This document shows positions 41,129-52,592 of a stretch of 64,000 nt of DNA, piece after piece. Positions within the stretch are counted from its first letter, which is position 1. Every line of letters begins with the position of its first letter. Position numbers and translations under genes: made by a program. Below the pieces are notes generated by a model that was not told where the DNA came from, searched no databases, and saw nothing but the letters and a program-made list of their open reading frames with translations. The DNA comes from Cronobacter malonaticus LMG 23826 (GTDB lineage Bacteria; Pseudomonadota; Gammaproteobacteria; Enterobacterales; Enterobacteriaceae), in contig NZ_CP013940.1 of NCBI RefSeq assembly GCF_001277215.2, positions 496,001 to 560,000 of the forward strand, in the 5' to 3' direction.

Positions 41129-41159
41129 AAAAAAGGAGTGAATCATCACTCCTTTTTTT
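41129..41159. terminator. Bidirectional terminator between tsaD and plsY
   Basis: An 8-bp stem AGGAGTGA/TCACTCCT with loop ATCA, with an A-run before and seven T after, so it can end transcripts from both sides. It lies about 20 bp after tsaD; the plsY stop (41146) lies inside it. Confidence 0.9.
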
Positions 41160-41763
41160 GTGGCCGCTTTTTGCGAAACCGGCTCCAGATTTTGCTTTCC
41201 TGGCCGCGCCACAGGCGCTGAATATTATCGTGATGACGCAAAAGGATAAGACACGAGAGCATGGCCACAGGGAACGTAAACTGCGGCTTAAACCACCAGA
41301 CATAAAACGGTGCCACCAGCGCGCTGACAATTGCGCCAAGCGACGAGTACCCGCTCAGTAACACCGTCAGAAACCAGGTGCCCGCCATCACACCAGTCAG
41401 ATCCCAGCCGATAGGCGCAATCGCGCCGAACGCCGTCGCCACGCCTTTACCGCCGCGAAAATGGAAAAAGACCGGCCAGATATGGCCCAGACAGGCGGCA
41501 ATGGCGATAAGCCCCAGCCAGAATGGCGTCACGCCCAGTGCATACGCGCCCCATACCGGCAGCATGCCTTTCAGCACGTCGAATATCAGTACCGCCAGGG
41601 CTGCTCCCTTGCCGCCAATTCGCAGGACGTTGGTCGCTCCGGGGTTGCCGGAACCGCTGTCACGAGGATCGGGGAGACCCGCGATGCGGCAGACCAGAAT
41701 GGCGCTGGAGATCGAGCCGCAAAGGTACGCGAGGAGGATCATTCCAGGCGCGATTGCACTCAT
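41146..41763 (-). CDS. plsY: Acyl-phosphate:glycerol-3-phosphate acyltransferase PlsY
   Basis: A 205-residue inner membrane enzyme that acylates glycerol-3-phosphate with acyl-phosphate, the first step of phospholipid synthesis. It has about five spans and the three cytoplasmic motifs: [35 protein letters not shown] and [17 protein letters not shown]. The end is basic ([10 protein letters not shown]). Divergent from folB as in E. coli. Confidence 0.97.
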   Translation of the reverse strand: MSAIAPGMILLAYLCGSISSAILVCRIAGLPDPRDSGSGNPGATNVLRIGGKGAALAVLIFDVLKGMLPVWGAYALGVTPFWLGLIAIAACLGHIWPVFFHFRGGKGVATAFGAIAPIGWDLTGVMAGTWFLTVLLSGYSSLGAIVSALVAPFYVWWFKPQFTFPVAMLSCLILLRHHDNIQRLWRGQESKIWSRFRKKRPQKKE

Positions 41764-41870
41764 AACGCTGTTCCGTTGTGAAAATGTCGTTGTATTCTCT
41801 GCATCTGTGGATAATACGCATATTTTGCCGGAAGTGGTATCCGGCGGGGCTAAAAACAGGCAGGGCCGTG

Positions 41871-42230
41871 ATGGACATAGTATTTATAGAGCAACTTTCG
41901 GTAATCACCACTATTGGCGTTTACGACTGGGAACAGACCATCGAGCAGAAACTCGTGTTCGATATCGAAATCGGCTGGGACAACCGGGCGGCGGCGGCGA
42001 GTGACGACGTGCGCGATTGTCTGAGCTACGCGGACGTCACGCAGGCGGTGCTGGAGCACGTCGGTAACGGTCGTTTCGCGCTGGTGGAACGGGTGGCGGA
42101 AGAGGTCGCGGAGATCATTCTGACGCGCTTTAACGCGCCCTGGGTGCGCATCAAATTAAGCAAGCCAGGCGCGGTGGCACAGGCCGCGAATGTCGGCGTT
42201 ATGATTGAGCGTAGCAATAATCCGAATTAA
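41871..42230 (+). CDS. folB: Dihydroneopterin aldolase FolB
   Basis: A 119-residue enzyme of folate synthesis that cleaves 7,8-dihydroneopterin to 6-hydroxymethyl-dihydropterin and glycolaldehyde. [20 protein letters not shown] at the start, [14 protein letters not shown] and [16 protein letters not shown] (catalytic Glu and Tyr regions) and [11 protein letters not shown] at the C-terminus are typical. The ATG at 41871 matches family length; upstream codons in frame belong to the promoter region shared with plsY. Confidence 0.96.
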   Translation: MDIVFIEQLSVITTIGVYDWEQTIEQKLVFDIEIGWDNRAAAASDDVRDCLSYADVTQAVLEHVGNGRFALVERVAEEVAEIILTRFNAPWVRIKLSKPGAVAQAANVGVMIERSNNPN

Positions 42231-42357
42231 AACATTTAAATTCATAATGAGTAAACCAAACGCGGGTATACCGGTCATAATGCAGGGACTTACGCGGCCG
42301 TCGCGCTGACGACCGCGTTTTTTAGCGCTTATTTTTTGGGGTACGAGGGTTTACTGA

Positions 42358-43176
42358 ATGACTGATATGCACTCGCTGCTGGTGGCGGCGATCCTGGGCA
42401 TTGTTGAAGGACTCACCGAATTTCTGCCGGTCTCCAGCACCGGCCATATGATAATCGTAGGCCACCTGCTGGGGTTTGAAGGCGACACCGCGAAAACCTT
42501 CGAAGTGGTTATCCAGTTAGGCTCCATTCTGGCGGTCGTCGTGATGTTCTGGCGTCGCCTGTTCGGGCTCATTGGCATCCATTTCGGGCATCCGCCGCAT
42601 GAAGGCGTCGGCAAAGGTCGCCTGTCGCTCATCCACATTCTGCTTGGTATGGTGCCGGCGGTCGTGCTGGGGCTGGTGTTCCACGATTTCATCAAGTCGC
42701 TGTTTAACCCGATCAACGTGATGTATGCGCTGGTGGTGGGCGGCGTGCTGCTGATTATCGCCGAACTGCTGAAGCCGAAAGAGCCAAAAGCGCTGGGACT
42801 GGACGATATGACGTACCGCCAGGCGTTTTTTATCGGCTGTTTTCAGTGTCTCGCGCTGTGGCCGGGCTTCTCGCGTTCCGGGGCCACGATTTCCGGCGGT
42901 ATGCTGGTAGGCGTGAGCCGCTATGCGGCCTCTGAGTTCTCGTTCCTGCTCGCGGTGCCGATGATGATGGGCGCTACCGCGCTCGATCTCTATAAAAGTA
43001 TGAGCTTCCTGACGATGGCGGATCTGCCGATGTTCGCGGTCGGGTTTGTCACCGCCTTCGTCGTGGCGCTGGTGGCGATCAAAACCTTCCTGCATCTCAT
43101 CAAACGAATCTCTTTTATTCCTTTCGCGATTTACCGTTTCATCGTGGCCGCCGCCGTTTTCGCGGTCTTCATGTAA
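42358..43176 (+). CDS. uppP: Undecaprenyl-diphosphatase UppP (BacA)
   Basis: A 272-residue membrane enzyme that recycles undecaprenyl diphosphate to the lipid carrier for wall synthesis; overproduction gives bacitracin resistance. The two active-site motifs are [19 protein letters not shown] (about 17-35) and [17 protein letters not shown] (about 170-186). About eight hydrophobic spans. It converges with cca, with stops only 5 bp apart. Confidence 0.97.
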   Translation: MTDMHSLLVAAILGIVEGLTEFLPVSSTGHMIIVGHLLGFEGDTAKTFEVVIQLGSILAVVVMFWRRLFGLIGIHFGHPPHEGVGKGRLSLIHILLGMVPAVVLGLVFHDFIKSLFNPINVMYALVVGGVLLIIAELLKPKEPKALGLDDMTYRQAFFIGCFQCLALWPGFSRSGATISGGMLVGVSRYAASEFSFLLAVPMMMGATALDLYKSMSFLTMADLPMFAVGFVTAFVVALVAIKTFLHLIKRISFIPFAIYRFIVAAAVFAVFM

Positions 43177-43181
43177 ACGTC

Positions 43182-44429
43182 TTAGCCCTCAGCCGCTGGC
43201 TGGGGGCAGCCTTCTTCCTTCCAGGCTGCCACCGCGCGAATACGCCGTTTTGTCAGTTCCTCACGAATCGCCGGGCCGGTGAAGCCCGCTTCTACGACCT
43301 CTTTGGGCGACACCGCGCGCGCCACTTCCCACGCCTCGCGCAGCAGTCGCGCCTGCGGATAATCTTTCGCTTCAAACCCGGTGCGTCCGCGCACGTCGGC
43401 CTCGCTGGTAATGGCTATCTGCTCCACGCGCTGCGGCTTGCGCCAGGCGTCTATCGAATCAAACAGGCCCACAATGGTGCGCGGCTTGAGTATCGGGAAG
43501 GTGTGGATCAGGTCATGGAACTCCGCCACCAGCTTCGCGAGATCGCGAATATCATTCGGCACGCGCAACCGCTCGCAAACCTGCGCTACCAGCCGCACGC
43601 CCGCCGGGCCGTGGCCGTGATGGCGCGGCCAGAGATGCGGTGGCGTCAGCCCTTTGCCGAGATCGTGACACAGCGCGGCAAAGCGCACGTCCACTGCCGT
43701 GCTTAACATCGCGGCCATGGCGAGCGTCATCAGCGTATGGATGCCGGTGTCGATTTCCGGGTGCCATTTGGCCGGTGCCGGAACGCCGAACAGCTTGTCC
43801 ACTTCCGGGAACAGCACTTTCAGCGCGCCACACTCGCGCAGCATCAGGAAGTAGATTTGCGGATTGCGGGTGGTGAGCGCGCTTTCGGTCTCTTTCCAGA
43901 CGCGTTCCGCCGTCAGATGTTCCAGTTCGCCGTTCTCCGCCATCTCGCGCATGAGCGAAAGCGTTTCCGGCGCGATGCGAAACCCGAGATGCGCATAACG
44001 TGCGGCGAAGCGGGCCACGCGCAGCACGCGCAGCGGATCTTCATTAAAGGCGGGCGAGACGTGTCGCAGCAGGCGCGCTTGTAAATCGTCGCGGCCGTGG
44101 TACGGGTCGATAAATTCGCCGGAATCATCCTGAGCGATGGCGTTAATGGTGAGATCGCGGCGCTGTAAATCCTGCTCCAGCGTCACGTCCGGCGCGGCAT
44201 AGCAGGTAAAGCCAGTGTATCCCTGGCCGGATTTCCGCTCGGTGCGTGCCAGCGCGTACTCTTCGTGGGTTTGCGGATGCAAAAAGACCGGGAAATCTTT
44301 CCCGACCTGCTGATACCCAAGCGCCAGCATTTCGGCGGGCGTGGCACCCACGACCACCCAGTCTTTGTCTTTTACCGGCAGCCCTAACAGGGCATCGCGT
44401 ACCGCACCACCAACCAGATAACTCTTCAC
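43182..44429 (-). CDS. cca: tRNA CCA-adding enzyme / phosphohydrolase Cca
   Basis: A 415-residue multifunctional enzyme that repairs the CCA end of tRNA. The class II nucleotidyltransferase part has [20 protein letters not shown], and the template-reading motifs [12 protein letters not shown] and [16 protein letters not shown]. The C-terminal HD domain has [12 protein letters not shown] chose GTG at 44429 (MKSYLVGG, with GGAGTGG upstream) over a GTG three codons earlier because it matches E. coli. It converges with uppP. Confidence 0.95.
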   Translation of the reverse strand: MKSYLVGGAVRDALLGLPVKDKDWVVVGATPAEMLALGYQQVGKDFPVFLHPQTHEEYALARTERKSGQGYTGFTCYAAPDVTLEQDLQRRDLTINAIAQDDSGEFIDPYHGRDDLQARLLRHVSPAFNEDPLRVLRVARFAARYAHLGFRIAPETLSLMREMAENGELEHLTAERVWKETESALTTRNPQIYFLMLRECGALKVLFPEVDKLFGVPAPAKWHPEIDTGIHTLMTLAMAAMLSTAVDVRFAALCHDLGKGLTPPHLWPRHHGHGPAGVRLVAQVCERLRVPNDIRDLAKLVAEFHDLIHTFPILKPRTIVGLFDSIDAWRKPQRVEQIAITSEADVRGRTGFEAKDYPQARLLREAWEVARAVSPKEVVEAGFTGPAIREELTKRRIRAVAAWKEEGCPQPAAEG

Positions 44430-44524
44430 GCATTCCACTCCGACATCAATTCAGCCGACAGATAATACGTTAAGTGTAGAGGAGATGGTGAGTGAAAAGG
44501 GCAGCGGGCGCTGCCCTGAGAGGA

Positions 44525-45139
44525 TTAGTTCATCCAGCGGTCTTTGCGTTTGCGGCTTGGGATCATGTGCGGGAGCAGCAAACCGAGCAGCAAACCAACG
44601 CCCAGCACGCCGCCGCCATACATAAACCACTGCATGATGATGGTGCGCTGTTTATCGTCGATCTGAATATTGGCGGCGTTAACTTTCTTCTGCGCCACGA
44701 TAAGCTCGTTTTTGAGCTTCTGGTTCTCATTTTTCAGGCCGTTGATAATGCCGTCGCTGGCCGCGACTTTCTTCTGCATCTCTGCCGTGCGCTGATTCCA
44801 GGTAGTGTCGATATTCGTCAGCTTATCGGTCAGGGTTTTGACCTGATTTTCCAGCTCCGGCACGCGGGTACGCAGGCTGGGCTCGCTTTTCAGCTGTTCC
44901 AGCGGGATCCACGACGTGCGGCCACTGGCATCACGAATCTGTCCATATTTGCCGTTACTTTCGAGCAGTGCGACTTCTTCGCCGGCGTTGACCGTGCCGA
45001 CCAGGCGGTAATTGTCACCAGGGCCGCTACGCACCCAGGTGTTGAGTTCATCCGAGACATAGCGTTTTTCTTCGGCAACGGCCTGGAAAGTGACGCTAAG
45101 CGCAAGCAGTGAAAAGCAAATCAGACGTAATTTGTGCAT
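44525..45139 (-). CDS. ygiM: SH3-domain membrane protein YgiM
   Basis: A 204-residue protein with a signal peptide (LRLICFSLLALSVTFQAVA), a bacterial SH3 domain (about 25-90, YVSDELNTWVRSGPGDNYRL and GKYGQIRDASGRTSWIPLEQ), a coiled coil (about 95-165) and a C-terminal membrane span (MQWFMYGGGVLGVGLLLGLL) with a basic tail. This is the TIGR04211/YgiM architecture; function unknown. It lies next to cca and divergent from ygiF, as in E. coli. Confidence 0.94.
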   Translation of the reverse strand: MHKLRLICFSLLALSVTFQAVAEEKRYVSDELNTWVRSGPGDNYRLVGTVNAGEEVALLESNGKYGQIRDASGRTSWIPLEQLKSEPSLRTRVPELENQVKTLTDKLTNIDTTWNQRTAEMQKKVAASDGIINGLKNENQKLKNELIVAQKKVNAANIQIDDKQRTIIMQWFMYGGGVLGVGLLLGLLLPHMIPSRKRKDRWMN

Positions 45140-45389
45140 CAGTTGGTCGTTATTGTCGTTGAAAGTGGAACGATAGTAGTGGCATCAGTCTGACGATGCA
45201 AAGCGTAAACCTGAATGGGAATCTTCCTGGTCAGCCCGTCGCCCGCCACCGCGGCAAATTTCGTGTTTTGATTGCGTCAAAAAGCCTCAAACATGGCAAT
45301 TTTTCGCAAAATACTATCTACTAACAGATACTAGGCTATTAAGTTCGCTGGAGTTTTCTTCAGTGTGACCCAACGAGTAAAGCAGAGAC

Positions 45390-46691
45390 ATGGCTCAGGA
45401 AATCGAACTCAAATTTATCGTCGACCCGGAACAGATTGACGCGCTGCGCGCCACGCTGAATGCCCTTGAGGCTGAACACAGCGCCCCGCGCCAGTTGGTC
45501 AACATCTACTACGAAACCGCCGACAACCAGTTGCGCCGTCACGATATGGGGCTGCGTATCCGCGGCGATAATGGCCGTTATGAGATGACTATGAAAGTGG
45601 CGGGCCGCACGACCGGCGGGCTGCATCAGCGCCCGGAATATAATGTCGCGCTGGAATCCCCGGAGCTTGCGCTCGCCCGCTTCCCGGCGGAAGTCTGGCC
45701 GGAAGGGCTGTCGCCTGAAACGTTGCAGGCGGCGGTGAAGCCGCTCTTCAGCACCGATTTCGCCCGTGAAAAGTGGGTGGTTACTTACGGCGAAAGCCGC
45801 ATTGAGCTTGCGCTTGATCGTGGCGAAGTGAAAGCGGGCGAGCTGGCGGAACCGATCTGCGAGCTGGAGCTGGAACTGCTCCAGGGCGAGGCGGCCGATG
45901 TGCTGAAGTTCGCCCGTCAGCTAGTGGCGAAACCGGGCCTTCGCCAGGGCAGCCTCAGCAAAGCGGCGCGCGGCTATCATCTGGCGCAGGGGAATCCTGA
46001 ACGCCCGCTGCGCCCGCTCACGCTTCTCAAAGTGCCTGCGAAAACGACGGTTGAACAGGGGCTTGAAGCGTCGCTGGAGTGGGCGCTCGATCACTGGCTA
46101 TACCACGAAGAGCTGTGGCTTCGCGGTAACGATAAAGCGAAGCAGCAGGTGCGTGAGGCCATCGCGCTGGTGCGTCATACGCTGGCGCTGTTCGGCGGCA
46201 TTGTTCCGCGAAAAGCGAGCACTCGCTTACGCGATCTGCTGACCCAGTGCGAAGCGACGCTCGCGACAGACGCGTCGGCCCAGACGGTGGCTTTCAGCGC
46301 GATTCAGGCCTCTGCGCGCCTGGCGCTCACCGAATGGCTGATTTTCCGCGCCTGGCAGCCTTTCCTTGATGAAAAGGGCCGTCAGAAGATGGCCGATTCC
46401 TGGAAACGCTTCGCCGATATCAACCTCTCGCGCCACGCCGCGGAACTGAAAGCCGCGTTTGGTCAGCCGCTGGGTGACCGCTACGTTGATCAGCTGCCGC
46501 GCCTTTCGCGCGAGCTGGACGCGCTGCGCCTGCTGGCGGGCGTCTATGACGACACCGTCGCGCTGTTCTGGCTCGATAACTGGCAGGGGCTGCGTCACGC
46601 CATCGAAACCGGCCAGCGTATTGAAATCGAGCATTTCCGCAATGAGGCTATCTCGCAGGCGCCGTTCTGGCGGCACAGCGGGAAAGTGTAA
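45390..46691 (+). CDS. ygiF: Inorganic triphosphatase YgiF (CYTH-CHAD)
   Basis: A 433-residue protein. The N-terminal CYTH domain starts with the metal/phosphate signature EIELKF (ExExK, residues 4-8) and has GLRIRGDNGRYEMTMKV; the C-terminal CHAD domain (about 215-433) is helical and rich in conserved His and Arg (HWLYHEELWLRGNDKA). E. coli YgiF hydrolyses inorganic triphosphate. It is 19 bp upstream of glnE and probably in the same operon with hldE. Confidence 0.95.
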   Translation: MAQEIELKFIVDPEQIDALRATLNALEAEHSAPRQLVNIYYETADNQLRRHDMGLRIRGDNGRYEMTMKVAGRTTGGLHQRPEYNVALESPELALARFPAEVWPEGLSPETLQAAVKPLFSTDFAREKWVVTYGESRIELALDRGEVKAGELAEPICELELELLQGEAADVLKFARQLVAKPGLRQGSLSKAARGYHLAQGNPERPLRPLTLLKVPAKTTVEQGLEASLEWALDHWLYHEELWLRGNDKAKQQVREAIALVRHTLALFGGIVPRKASTRLRDLLTQCEATLATDASAQTVAFSAIQASARLALTEWLIFRAWQPFLDEKGRQKMADSWKRFADINLSRHAAELKAAFGQPLGDRYVDQLPRLSRELDALRLLAGVYDDTVALFWLDNWQGLRHAIETGQRIEIEHFRNEAISQAPFWRHSGKV

Positions 46692-46710
46692 ATAACCACA
46701 GGAAACCCGC

Positions 46711-49548
46711 ATGACGCCGCTCTCCCTCCCTTTGCAACAACAGTGGCAAGCCGTGGTGGAGCGGCTGCCGTTTGATGCCGCCGCGCTCAGCGATGACGCG
46801 CGCGCGGTGCTCACCTTCAGCGATTTTGTCCGCGAGGCGCTCAGCGCGCACCCGCAATGGCTGAACGAGCTGGAAGCCGCGCCGCCCGCGCCTGACGAGT
46901 GGCGTCACTATCCCGCCTGGCTTCAGACCGCACTAGCGGAAATCAACGACGAGGCGGCGCTGATGCGCGCGCTGCGCCAGTTCCGCCGCCGGATGATGAC
47001 GCGTATCGCCTGGTCGCAGACGCTGAAACAGGCCACCACGCAGGAAACGCTCACGCAGCTTAGTCAGCTTGCGGAAACCCTTATCGTCGCCGCGCGCGAC
47101 TGGCTCTACGCCGCCTGCTGTCGCGAATGGGGCACGCCGTGCAACGCGCAAGGCGTCGCGCAGCCGCTGATGATCCTCGGCATGGGAAAACTCGGCGGCG
47201 GCGAACTCAACTTTTCTTCGGATATCGATCTTATCTTCGCCTGGCCGGAAGGCGGTTCCACGCAGGGCGGACGCCGCGAGCTGGATAACGCGCAGTTTTT
47301 CACGCGCCTCGGGCAGCGGCTTATCAAAGCACTCGACCAGCCCACGCAGGACGGTTTTGTCTACCGCGTGGACATGCGCCTGCGCCCGTTCGGCGACAGC
47401 GGCCCGCTGGTGCTGAGCTTCGCGGCGCTTGAGGATTACTACCAGGAGCAAGGGCGCGACTGGGAGCGCTACGCGATGGTCAAAGCGCGCATCATGGGCG
47501 ATAACGACGACGCCTGGAGCCAGGAGCTGCGCGCCATGCTGCGGCCGTTTATCTTCCGCCGCTATATCGATTTCAGCGTGATCCAGTCGCTGCGCAACAT
47601 GAAGGGCATGATTGCCCGTGAAGTGCGCCGCCGGGGACTGACCGATAACATCAAGCTCGGCGCGGGCGGCATCCGCGAAACCGAGTTTATCGTCCAGGTG
47701 TTCCAGCTGATCCGCGGCGGGCGCGAGCCGTCGTTACAGCAGCGCTCGCTGCTGCCGACGCTTGAGGCGATAGAGCAACTGCATCTGCTCTCGCCGGACG
47801 ATGCCGCCTGCCTGCGGGACGCCTATCTTTTCCTGCGGCGTCTCGAAAACCTGCTGCAAAGCATTAACGATGAGCAAACCCAGACGCTGCCGGGCGATGC
47901 GCTTAACCGCGCGCGGCTGGCCTGGGCGATGGACGAAGAGAGCTGGGAGGCGCTCAGCGCGCGGCTGGAGCGCCATATGGCGGGCGTGCGGCGCGTGTTT
48001 AATGAGCTTATCGGCGATGAAGAGCCGGGCACGGGCGAAGAGGCGCTGAACGAAGGCTGGCGCGAATTATGGCATGACGCGCTCGATGCCGACGATGACA
48101 CGCCGGTGCTGAGCGGTCTGGGCGCGGAAAGCCGGATGCGGTTCCTCGCGACGCTCGCGGATTTTCGCAAAGAGACTGAAAAGCGCACTATCGGCCCGCG
48201 CGGTCGTCAGGTGCTCGATAATTTGATGCCGCCTCTGTTAAGCGCCGTCTGCGCAAGCCCGGACGACGCGGCGCTGGCGCTTGCCCGCGTCACGCCGCTG
48301 CTCACCGGCATTGTCACCCGCACCACTTATCTTGAGCTGTTAAGCGAATACCCCGGCGCGCTGAAGCACTTAATTCGCCTGTGCGCCGCCTCGCCAATGG
48401 TGGCCAGCCAGCTGGCGCGCTATCCGCTGCTGCTTGATGAACTGCTCGACCCGAATACGCTCTATCAGCCGACGGCGATGGACGCCTATCGCGACGAACT
48501 GCGCCAGTATCTGCTGCGCGTGCCGGATGACGACGAAGAGCAGCAGCTTGAGGCGCTACGCCAGTTTAAACAGGCGCAACTGCTGCGCGTGGCGGCGGCG
48601 GATATCGCTGGTACGCTGCCGGTGATGAAAGTGAGCGATCACTTAACCTGGCTTGCCGAGGCAATCATCGACGCGGTGGTGCAGCAGGCGTGGGGGCATA
48701 TGGTGGCGCGCTACGGCCAGCCGACGCACCTGCGCGAACGCGACGGGCGCGGTTTCGCGGTGGTGGGCTATGGCAAACTCGGCGGCTGGGAGCTTGGTTA
48801 CAGCTCCGATCTCGATTTAGTGTTCCTGCACGACTGCCCGGCGGATGTCATGACCGACGGCGAGCGCGAAATCGATGGCCGCCAGTTCTATCTGCGCCTG
48901 GCGCAGCGCATTATGCATCTCTTCAGCACCCGCACGTCGTCCGGCATTCTCTATGAAGTGGACGCCAGGCTGCGCCCGTCCGGCGCGGCAGGGATGCTGG
49001 TGACCACCGCGGAAGCGTTCGCCGATTACCAGAAAAACGAGGCCTGGACGTGGGAGCATCAGGCGCTGGTGCGCGCCCGCGTCGTCTACGGCGACAGGCC
49101 ACTCCAGGCGCAGTTTGACGCCATTCGCCGCGACGTCCTCGCCACCCCGCGCGACGGCGACAAGCTGCAAACCGACGTGCGCGAAATGCGCGAGAAAATG
49201 CGCGCGCATCTGGGTAACAAACACCGCGACCGGTTTGATATTAAAGCCGATGAAGGCGGCATTACGGATATCGAATTTATTACGCAGTATTTGGTGCTGC
49301 GCTACGCGCCGGAGCAGCCGAAGCTGACGCGCTGGTCCGATAACGTGCGCATTCTGGAGCTGCTGGCGCAGAATGACATTATGCGCGAGGACGAGGCGAA
49401 AGCGCTCACGCACGCCTATGTCACGCTGCGTGACGAACTGCACCGGCTGGCGCTCCAGGAACAGCCGGGTCATGTGGCGCAGACGGCGTTCGGGCCTGAG
49501 CGCGAACAGGTGCGCGACAGCTGGCGGCGCTGGCTGGCCCCGGCGTAA
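46711..49548 (+). CDS. glnE: Glutamine synthetase adenylyltransferase / deadenylase GlnE
   Basis: A 945-residue two-headed enzyme that adds AMP to or removes it from glutamine synthetase in response to PII and glutamine. Each nucleotidyltransferase domain shows its motif: [20 protein letters not shown] at about 155-174 (adenylyl removal) and [20 protein letters not shown] at about 689-708 (adenylyl transfer). [14 protein letters not shown] and [15 protein letters not shown] are also conserved. The order ygiF-glnE-hldE matches E. coli. Confidence 0.98.
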   Translation: MTPLSLPLQQQWQAVVERLPFDAAALSDDARAVLTFSDFVREALSAHPQWLNELEAAPPAPDEWRHYPAWLQTALAEINDEAALMRALRQFRRRMMTRIAWSQTLKQATTQETLTQLSQLAETLIVAARDWLYAACCREWGTPCNAQGVAQPLMILGMGKLGGGELNFSSDIDLIFAWPEGGSTQGGRRELDNAQFFTRLGQRLIKALDQPTQDGFVYRVDMRLRPFGDSGPLVLSFAALEDYYQEQGRDWERYAMVKARIMGDNDDAWSQELRAMLRPFIFRRYIDFSVIQSLRNMKGMIAREVRRRGLTDNIKLGAGGIRETEFIVQVFQLIRGGREPSLQQRSLLPTLEAIEQLHLLSPDDAACLRDAYLFLRRLENLLQSINDEQTQTLPGDALNRARLAWAMDEESWEALSARLERHMAGVRRVFNELIGDEEPGTGEEALNEGWRELWHDALDADDDTPVLSGLGAESRMRFLATLADFRKETEKRTIGPRGRQVLDNLMPPLLSAVCASPDDAALALARVTPLLTGIVTRTTYLELLSEYPGALKHLIRLCAASPMVASQLARYPLLLDELLDPNTLYQPTAMDAYRDELRQYLLRVPDDDEEQQLEALRQFKQAQLLRVAAADIAGTLPVMKVSDHLTWLAEAIIDAVVQQAWGHMVARYGQPTHLRERDGRGFAVVGYGKLGGWELGYSSDLDLVFLHDCPADVMTDGEREIDGRQFYLRLAQRIMHLFSTRTSSGILYEVDARLRPSGAAGMLVTTAEAFADYQKNEAWTWEHQALVRARVVYGDRPLQAQFDAIRRDVLATPRDGDKLQTDVREMREKMRAHLGNKHRDRFDIKADEGGITDIEFITQYLVLRYAPEQPKLTRWSDNVRILELLAQNDIMREDEAKALTHAYVTLRDELHRLALQEQPGHVAQTAFGPEREQVRDSWRRWLAPA

Positions 49549-49615
49549 CCGTGCGATTGCGCGTAACTGTGCTATCATCGCGCGCAAATTTTGGTGTCTC
49601 TCAGGAGAGTCAGGA

Positions 49616-51043
49616 ATGAAAGTAACGCTGCCCGATTTTGAACGCGCAGGCGTCATGGTAGTGGGTGATGTGATGCTGGACCGCTACTGGTATGGCCCGA
49701 CGAGCCGTATTTCGCCGGAAGCGCCGGTGCCGGTCGTCAAAGTGGAAAACATCGAAGAGCGTCCGGGCGGCGCGGCGAACGTGGCGATGAATATCGCCTC
49801 TCTCGGCGCCAGCTCGCGGCTGGTCGGCCTGACGGGTATTGACGACGCGGCGCGCGCGCTCAGCCAGTCGCTCGCACAGGTGAACGTGAAGTGTGATTTC
49901 GTGTCAGTGCCGACGCACCCGACCATCACCAAGCTGCGCGTGCTGTCGCGCAACCAGCAGCTGATCCGCCTCGATTTTGAAGAAGGCTTCGATGGCGTGG
50001 ATCCCGAGCCGCTGCATGAGCGCATTAACCAGGCGCTCGGGCAGATTGGTGCGCTGGTGCTTTCTGACTACGCCAAAGGCGCGCTTGCAAGCGTACAGCA
50101 GATGATCCAGCTGGCGCGCAAAGCCGGCGTTCCGGTGCTTATCGATCCGAAAGGCACCGATTTCGAGCGCTATCGCGGCGCGACATTGCTGACGCCAAAC
50201 CTGTCGGAATTCGAAGCGGTGGCGGGCAAGTGTAAAACCGAGCAGGACATTGTCGAGCGCGGTATGAAACTCATCGCTGATTTCGACCTCAGCGCGCTGC
50301 TGGTGACCCGCTCAGAGCAGGGCATGACGCTGCTGCAACCGGGCAAAGCGCCGTTCCACCTGCCGACGCAGGCGCAGGAAGTCTATGACGTGACCGGCGC
50401 GGGCGATACCGTGATTGGCGTGCTGGCGGCGACGCTGGCCTCCGGCAATTCGCTGGAAGAAGCGTGCTTCTTCGCGAACGCGGCGGCGGGCGTGGTGGTC
50501 GGCAAACTCGGTACGTCAACCGTGTCGCCGGTGGAACTGGAAAACGCGGTGCGCGGGCGCGCGGAGACGGGCTTTGGCGTGATGAGCGAGGCGGCGCTGA
50601 AAGAAGCCGTACTGTCGGCACGCAAGCGCGGCGAGAAAGTAGTGATGACCAACGGCGTGTTCGACATCCTCCACGCAGGCCACGTCTCGTATCTGGCGAA
50701 TGCCCGCAAGCTTGGCGACCGTCTGATTGTGGCGGTCAACAGCGATGCCTCCACCCGACGCCTGAAAGGCGATACGCGCCCGGTAAACCCGCAGGAGCAG
50801 CGTATGATTGTGCTGGCCGCGCTGGAAGCGGTAGACTGGGTGGTGCCGTTTGAAGAAGACACGCCGCAGCGGCTTATCAGCGAAATTTTGCCGGATCTGC
50901 TGGTTAAAGGCGGCGACTATAAGCCTGAAGATATCGCGGGCAGCAAAGAGGTGTGGGCGAATGGCGGGGACGTCATGGTGCTGAACTTCGAAGATGGCTG
51001 CTCGACCACCAACATCATCAAAAAGATCCAGAAGAACAGCTAA
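49616..51043 (+). CDS. hldE: Bifunctional heptose 7-phosphate kinase / heptose 1-phosphate adenylyltransferase HldE
   Basis: A 475-residue enzyme that makes ADP-heptose for the lipopolysaccharide core. The N-terminal PfkB-type kinase (about 1-320) has [29 protein letters not shown] and [20 protein letters not shown]; the C-terminal cytidylyltransferase-like domain (about 340-475) has [16 protein letters not shown]. The start at 49616 has TCAGGAGAGTCAGGA upstream and gives the E. coli length. A hairpin ACGCCCC/GGGGCGT follows at about 51058-51085. Confidence 0.98.
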   Translation: MKVTLPDFERAGVMVVGDVMLDRYWYGPTSRISPEAPVPVVKVENIEERPGGAANVAMNIASLGASSRLVGLTGIDDAARALSQSLAQVNVKCDFVSVPTHPTITKLRVLSRNQQLIRLDFEEGFDGVDPEPLHERINQALGQIGALVLSDYAKGALASVQQMIQLARKAGVPVLIDPKGTDFERYRGATLLTPNLSEFEAVAGKCKTEQDIVERGMKLIADFDLSALLVTRSEQGMTLLQPGKAPFHLPTQAQEVYDVTGAGDTVIGVLAATLASGNSLEEACFFANAAAGVVVGKLGTSTVSPVELENAVRGRAETGFGVMSEAALKEAVLSARKRGEKVVMTNGVFDILHAGHVSYLANARKLGDRLIVAVNSDASTRRLKGDTRPVNPQEQRMIVLAALEAVDWVVPFEEDTPQRLISEILPDLLVKGGDYKPEDIAGSKEVWANGGDVMVLNFEDGCSTTNIIKKIQKNS

Positions 51044-51093
51044 CGCGCGTTGTGCGAACGCCCCTTGCCTGGCAGGGGGCGTTGTCGTTTCTG

Positions 51094-51459
51094 TCAGTCC
51101 TGCTTGTCGAGGCTATCGACCGGCGGAATGGCAGGCGGCGGCGTTACGGCAGTCACGGGCGCGCTGGCGCTGCCTGTGGTCGTGGTCGCTGAGGCGTCAG
51201 CCGGTGCGGAGGTGGTCGCGCCACGCGATTCCAGCGCGGTCAGACGCTGCTCCAGCGCCGTCAGTTTCTCGCGAGTGCGCAGCAGTATCTGCGTCTGCAC
51301 GTCAAATTCCTCACGGCTCACCAGATCCAGGCGAGACAGCTGGGCCTGCAGTACCTGGCGGATTTTCTTCTCAACATCTTCCCCGATCTCACGGATCCCT
51401 TTTGGCATCGATTCATGGACCTGACGGGCGATCTGTTCAATTTTCTTCGGGTCAATCAT
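51094..51459 (-). CDS. ubiK: Ubiquinone biosynthesis accessory factor UbiK with extended tail
   Basis: A 121-residue coiled-coil protein. [20 protein letters not shown] and [20 protein letters not shown] match UbiK (YqiC), which binds UbiJ and supports aerobic ubiquinone synthesis. E. coli UbiK is about 96 residues; here a low-complexity Ala/Thr/Pro tail (about 82-121, [20 protein letters not shown]) adds about 25. It is convergent with hldE and divergent from the ribB riboswitch. Confidence 0.93.
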   Translation of the reverse strand: MIDPKKIEQIARQVHESMPKGIREIGEDVEKKIRQVLQAQLSRLDLVSREEFDVQTQILLRTREKLTALEQRLTALESRGATTSAPADASATTTTGSASAPVTAVTPPPAIPPVDSLDKQD

Positions 51460-51585
51460 AGCGGTTTCCCTGATCTGGTATGGTCTGAAGAGTAATTGTA
51501 ATCGCTGATCGGAAGGGTATAAACCGGAAATGTTTGAATCTCATGCATTGCCGACGATTATCAATGGCGTTATAGTTATCCCGCT

Positions 51586-51764
51586 TATTCTCAGGGCGGG
51601 GTGAAATTCCCCACCGGCGGTAAATCAGGCTAATCAGGCTTCTGCGCGCAAGCGAAGACGCAAGATAAACTGAAAGCCCGCGAGCGCTTCAGGCTGTTTC
51701 TGAAGGTCAGCAGATCCGGTGTAATTCCGGGGCCGACGGTTAAAGTCCGGATGGGAGAGGGTAA
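51586..51764 (+). promoter_or_regulatory. FMN riboswitch (RFN element) of ribB
   Basis: The conserved RFN parts appear in order: CTCAGGGCGGGGTGAAATTC, CCCACCGGCGGTAAATCAGG, then variable arms with GCCCGCGAGCGC, and GGTCAGCAGATCCGGTGTAA, TTCCGGGGCCGACGGTTAAA, GTCCGGATGGGAGAGGGTAA. The element lies about 110 bp before the ribB ATG and should lower ribB expression when FMN is plentiful. E. coli has the same element (SroG). Confidence 0.96.
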
Positions 51765-51873
51765 CGATCTGCCTGGGCTTGCGCCCACTCACGTTATTTT
51801 GCTTGCCGCTTGCCGGCACTCCTAAGACCGCCCTGATTCTGGTAATCCATATAATTAATGAGGTTTCTTTACC

Positions 51874-52527
51874 ATGAATCAGACGCTTCTTTCTGCTTTT
51901 GGCACCGCTTTTGAACGCGTGGAAAACGCGATCGCCGCACTGCGCGAAGGGCGCGGCGTGATGGTGCTCGATGACGAGAACCGTGAAAACGAAGGCGACA
52001 TGATTTTCGCCGCCGAAACCATGACCGTTGAACAGATGGCGCTGACCATCCGTCACGGCAGCGGCATTGTCTGCCTGTGCCTGACCGAAGAACGCCGTAA
52101 ACAGCTCGACCTGCCGATGATGGTGGAAAACAACACCAGCGCGTTCGGCACCGGTTTTACTGTAACCATCGAAGCGGCGCACGGCGTGACCACCGGCGTT
52201 TCCGCCGCCGACCGCATCACGACCATTCGCGCGGCGATTGCCGACGACGCGAAACCGTCCGATCTGCACCGTCCTGGCCACGTTTTCCCGCTGCGCGCGC
52301 AGCCGGGCGGCGTACTGACCCGCGGCGGCCACACCGAAGCGACCATCGATTTAGTCTCGCTGGCGGGCTTTAAACCGGCAGGCGTGCTGTGTGAACTGAC
52401 TAACGACGACGGGACCATGGCGCGCGCGCCGGAGTGCATCGCGTTTGCCCGCGAACACAATATGCCGGTCGTGACTATTGAAGATTTAGTGAGCTATCGC
52501 CAGGCGCAGGAGCGCAAAGCGAGCTGA
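51874..52527 (+). CDS. ribB: 3,4-dihydroxy-2-butanone-4-phosphate synthase RibB
   Basis: A 217-residue enzyme that turns ribulose 5-phosphate into dihydroxybutanone phosphate and formate, one of the two branches of riboflavin synthesis. The active-site motif [18 protein letters not shown] (about 31-48) and [20 protein letters not shown] are conserved. Length as in E. coli. Monocistronic, controlled by the upstream FMN riboswitch. Confidence 0.98.
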   Translation: MNQTLLSAFGTAFERVENAIAALREGRGVMVLDDENRENEGDMIFAAETMTVEQMALTIRHGSGIVCLCLTEERRKQLDLPMMVENNTSAFGTGFTVTIEAAHGVTTGVSAADRITTIRAAIADDAKPSDLHRPGHVFPLRAQPGGVLTRGGHTEATIDLVSLAGFKPAGVLCELTNDDGTMARAPECIAFAREHNMPVVTIEDLVSYRQAQERKAS

Positions 52528-52531
52528 CAAA

Positions 52532-52592
52532 AAGCCCGGCAATCGCCGGGCCTGAAGGCTTCTGAAAAGCCCGGCTTGATCGGGCTTTTTTA
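52532..52592. terminator. Tandem hairpins between ribB and zupT
   Basis: Two GC hairpins: GCCCGGC/GCCGGGC at 52534-52551, and AGCCCG/CGGGCT at 52568-52586 followed by six T. The second is a good ribB terminator; the A-run before the first gives the zupT transcript a T-run. Confidence 0.75.
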
